From UBA6382 sp963631415 (lineage in GTDB: Bacteria; Bacteroidota; Bacteroidia; Bacteroidales; Bacteroidaceae), in NCBI GenBank assembly GCA_963631415.1, contig CAVGQS010000143.1, forward strand, positions 1 to 5,691: DNA of 5,691 bases, in the 5' to 3' direction. The first letter of the stretch is position 1, and each line of letters opens with the position of its first letter. The position numbers and the translations under genes were made by a program. Shown here piece after piece: positions 4,787 to 5,691 of this stretch. Under the pieces are notes generated by a model that saw nothing but the letters and a program-made list of their open reading frames with translations, had not been told where the DNA came from and did not search any database.

Positions 4787-5691
4787 TTATTTCTTGAATC
4801 TTATCTGCAAGTTCAGCTTAAAATAGACTTTGTTGTCTTTACCTCTATATAAGGAACCAAACTTCCAACGCCCTCTGCTGGCACGCTCAAAACGAGTGTT
4901 GTTGTATAGATAGTCTTCCACATCATTCCTGTCGTAAAAATGATAGCATACAATTTCTCCATCTTTACGGACTACCAGATAACCTCCGTTTGCATCATAC
5001 CTGCCAGTCCATTCCTTGGCTGGCGTCATACCTAATGCTGCATCCAGCAACAAGACTTTCATTTTGTGTGCGTAAAAGGCTGTAATGTTAGAACCACCAA
5101 ACTTAAAAGGATTAGAGGCTGCAAACTCTTCCACGCAATCCTTAATGCTCGATTTGCCCGAAACAGTGTTAATCAACAAGCAATTGGCTATAAATTCAGG
5201 CATGCAGCAGTCGATAAACACAAGATTATTCTTGAAAACAGAATGTTCAATGTCATAGTACTCAAACGTGCAGCCTTTTGCCAGTATAGCCGACACACGG
5301 TCAACGTGACTTTTGACAGCATTGACACTTGCGATTTCTTCGTCGTTCAAATCGTAGCCTGACACTTTGTAAGTTATATTGGTTGGTGTTCCGGCATTCA
5401 ACAGCGTGGACGCACTTCCCAACTGCGATTTGATGCTAAACCCCAGCTGAGGTTGCTTTCCTGTGCGAAGGTCATGAATAACAATATGAATATCTGCTTT
5501 GTCTTTTGAAGGAGCTTTCAACTTTGTGCATCCTACTTCGCGCATGAATTCTTGAGTTTCAGGTACGGGAAAAGCTCTATCTTTGGCGCTCTTTCTTTTT
5601 TGATATTCTGATACTGCCACGAACCTGTCCATAGATATTTTGGCAAGCTCATGGCCGTATTCATCCTTTACAACAACATCCTGCTCAATAT
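4787..5691 (-). CDS. HpaII-family type II restriction endonuclease (5' end outside the window)
   Basis: The visible 300 residues are the C-terminal part of an HpaII-like endonuclease, expected to cut unmethylated CCGG. Hallmarks, numbered from the internal Met at 5632: KDKADIHI (43-50), LGFSIKSQLGSASTLLNA (63-80), KNNLVFIDCCMPEFI (134-148), AALGMTPAKEWTGRYDANGG (198-217), DGEIVCYHFYDRNDVEDYL (224-242) and the end FGSLY...YFKLNLQIRF (258-279). Asp47 and Ser66-x-Lys68 would suit a PD-(D/E)xK-like centre, which is inference. That Met is not the start: the frame stays open for 19 more codons (IEQDVVVKDEYGHELAKIS) to the window edge. HpaII itself is about 358 residues, so roughly 50-60 are probably missing. 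Sampled lines show about 30-40% GC, well below the two neighbours, suggesting acquisition by transfer. The gene converges on the helicase with a 13-bp gap. The partner C5-cytosine methyltransferase is not in the window and would lie to the right. Confidence 0.88.
   Translation of the reverse strand, partial: IEQDVVVKDEYGHELAKISMDRFVAVSEYQKRKSAKDRAFPVPETQEFMREVGCTKLKAPSKDKADIHIVIHDLRTGKQPQLGFSIKSQLGSASTLLNAGTPTNITYKVSGYDLNDEEIASVNAVKSHVDRVSAILAKGCTFEYYDIEHSVFKNNLVFIDCCMPEFIANCLLINTVSGKSSIKDCVEEFAASNPFKFGGSNITAFYAHKMKVLLLDAALGMTPAKEWTGRYDANGGYLVVRKDGEIVCYHFYDRNDVEDYLYNNTRFERASRGRWKFGSLYRGKDNKVYFKLNLQIRFKK

Noticed and set aside
5066..5362. Plus-strand frame of 98 codons opposite the endonuclease
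   Set aside because: It is antisense to a frame with strong HpaII-family motifs and has no recognisable features of its own.
5630..5632. Met codon at 5632 (minus strand) as the true start of the endonuclease
   Set aside because: The frame stays open upstream to the window edge, no ribosome-binding site precedes this Met, and HpaII-family proteins are longer, so the start must lie outside the window.

Overview
The window looks like chromosomal DNA from a member of the Bacteroidota, most likely a gut- or oral-type Bacteroidales (Prevotella, Bacteroides or Muribaculaceae-like). Four observations support this. Two promoter-like sites fit the TTTG-N19-21-TAnnTTTG pattern of that phylum. Neither intact gene has a clear Shine-Dalgarno sequence. 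The first gene is a secreted DUF1680 glycosidase of the kind abundant in these glycan degraders. Its signal peptide ends in a typical Gln/Ala-rich stretch. The genus cannot be fixed from the sequence alone.

Layout. Bases 1-396 hold no convincing gene but several ordered elements: 21-bp-phased TTTTAAGTCC repeats at the left edge, a hairpin plus T-run that reads as a terminator on the minus strand, a 10-bp GC-only inverted repeat, and a promoter-like site. Bases 397-2412 (+) encode an exported GH127-like (DUF1680) hydrolase with the Glu-x-Cys / Cys-Cys metal and catalytic signature. It appears to end in its own intrinsic terminator. Bases 2413-2652 hold a second hairpin, a promoter-like site with two ACAA/TTGT dyads, and a structured leader. 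Bases 2653-4773 (+) encode a complete SF1A helicase of the UvrD/PcrA type with all canonical motifs and a PcrA-like C-terminal domain. Bases 4787-5691 (-) carry the C-terminal 300 residues of an HpaII-family type II restriction endonuclease (expected site CCGG). Its start lies beyond the right edge.

The genes do not form one pathway. The glycosidase and helicase look like independent monocistronic units, each with its own promoter-like site. The endonuclease converges on the helicase across only 13 bp and is clearly more AT-rich than the other two genes, as expected for a horizontally acquired restriction-modification locus. Its partner cytosine methyltransferase is not visible and would be expected to the right. 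I see no clearly new multi-gene system. The points most worth a second look are the foreign-looking HpaII-type endonuclease, the apparently shortened acid/base loop of the glycosidase, and the unexplained minus-strand terminator and phased repeats in the left intergenic region.
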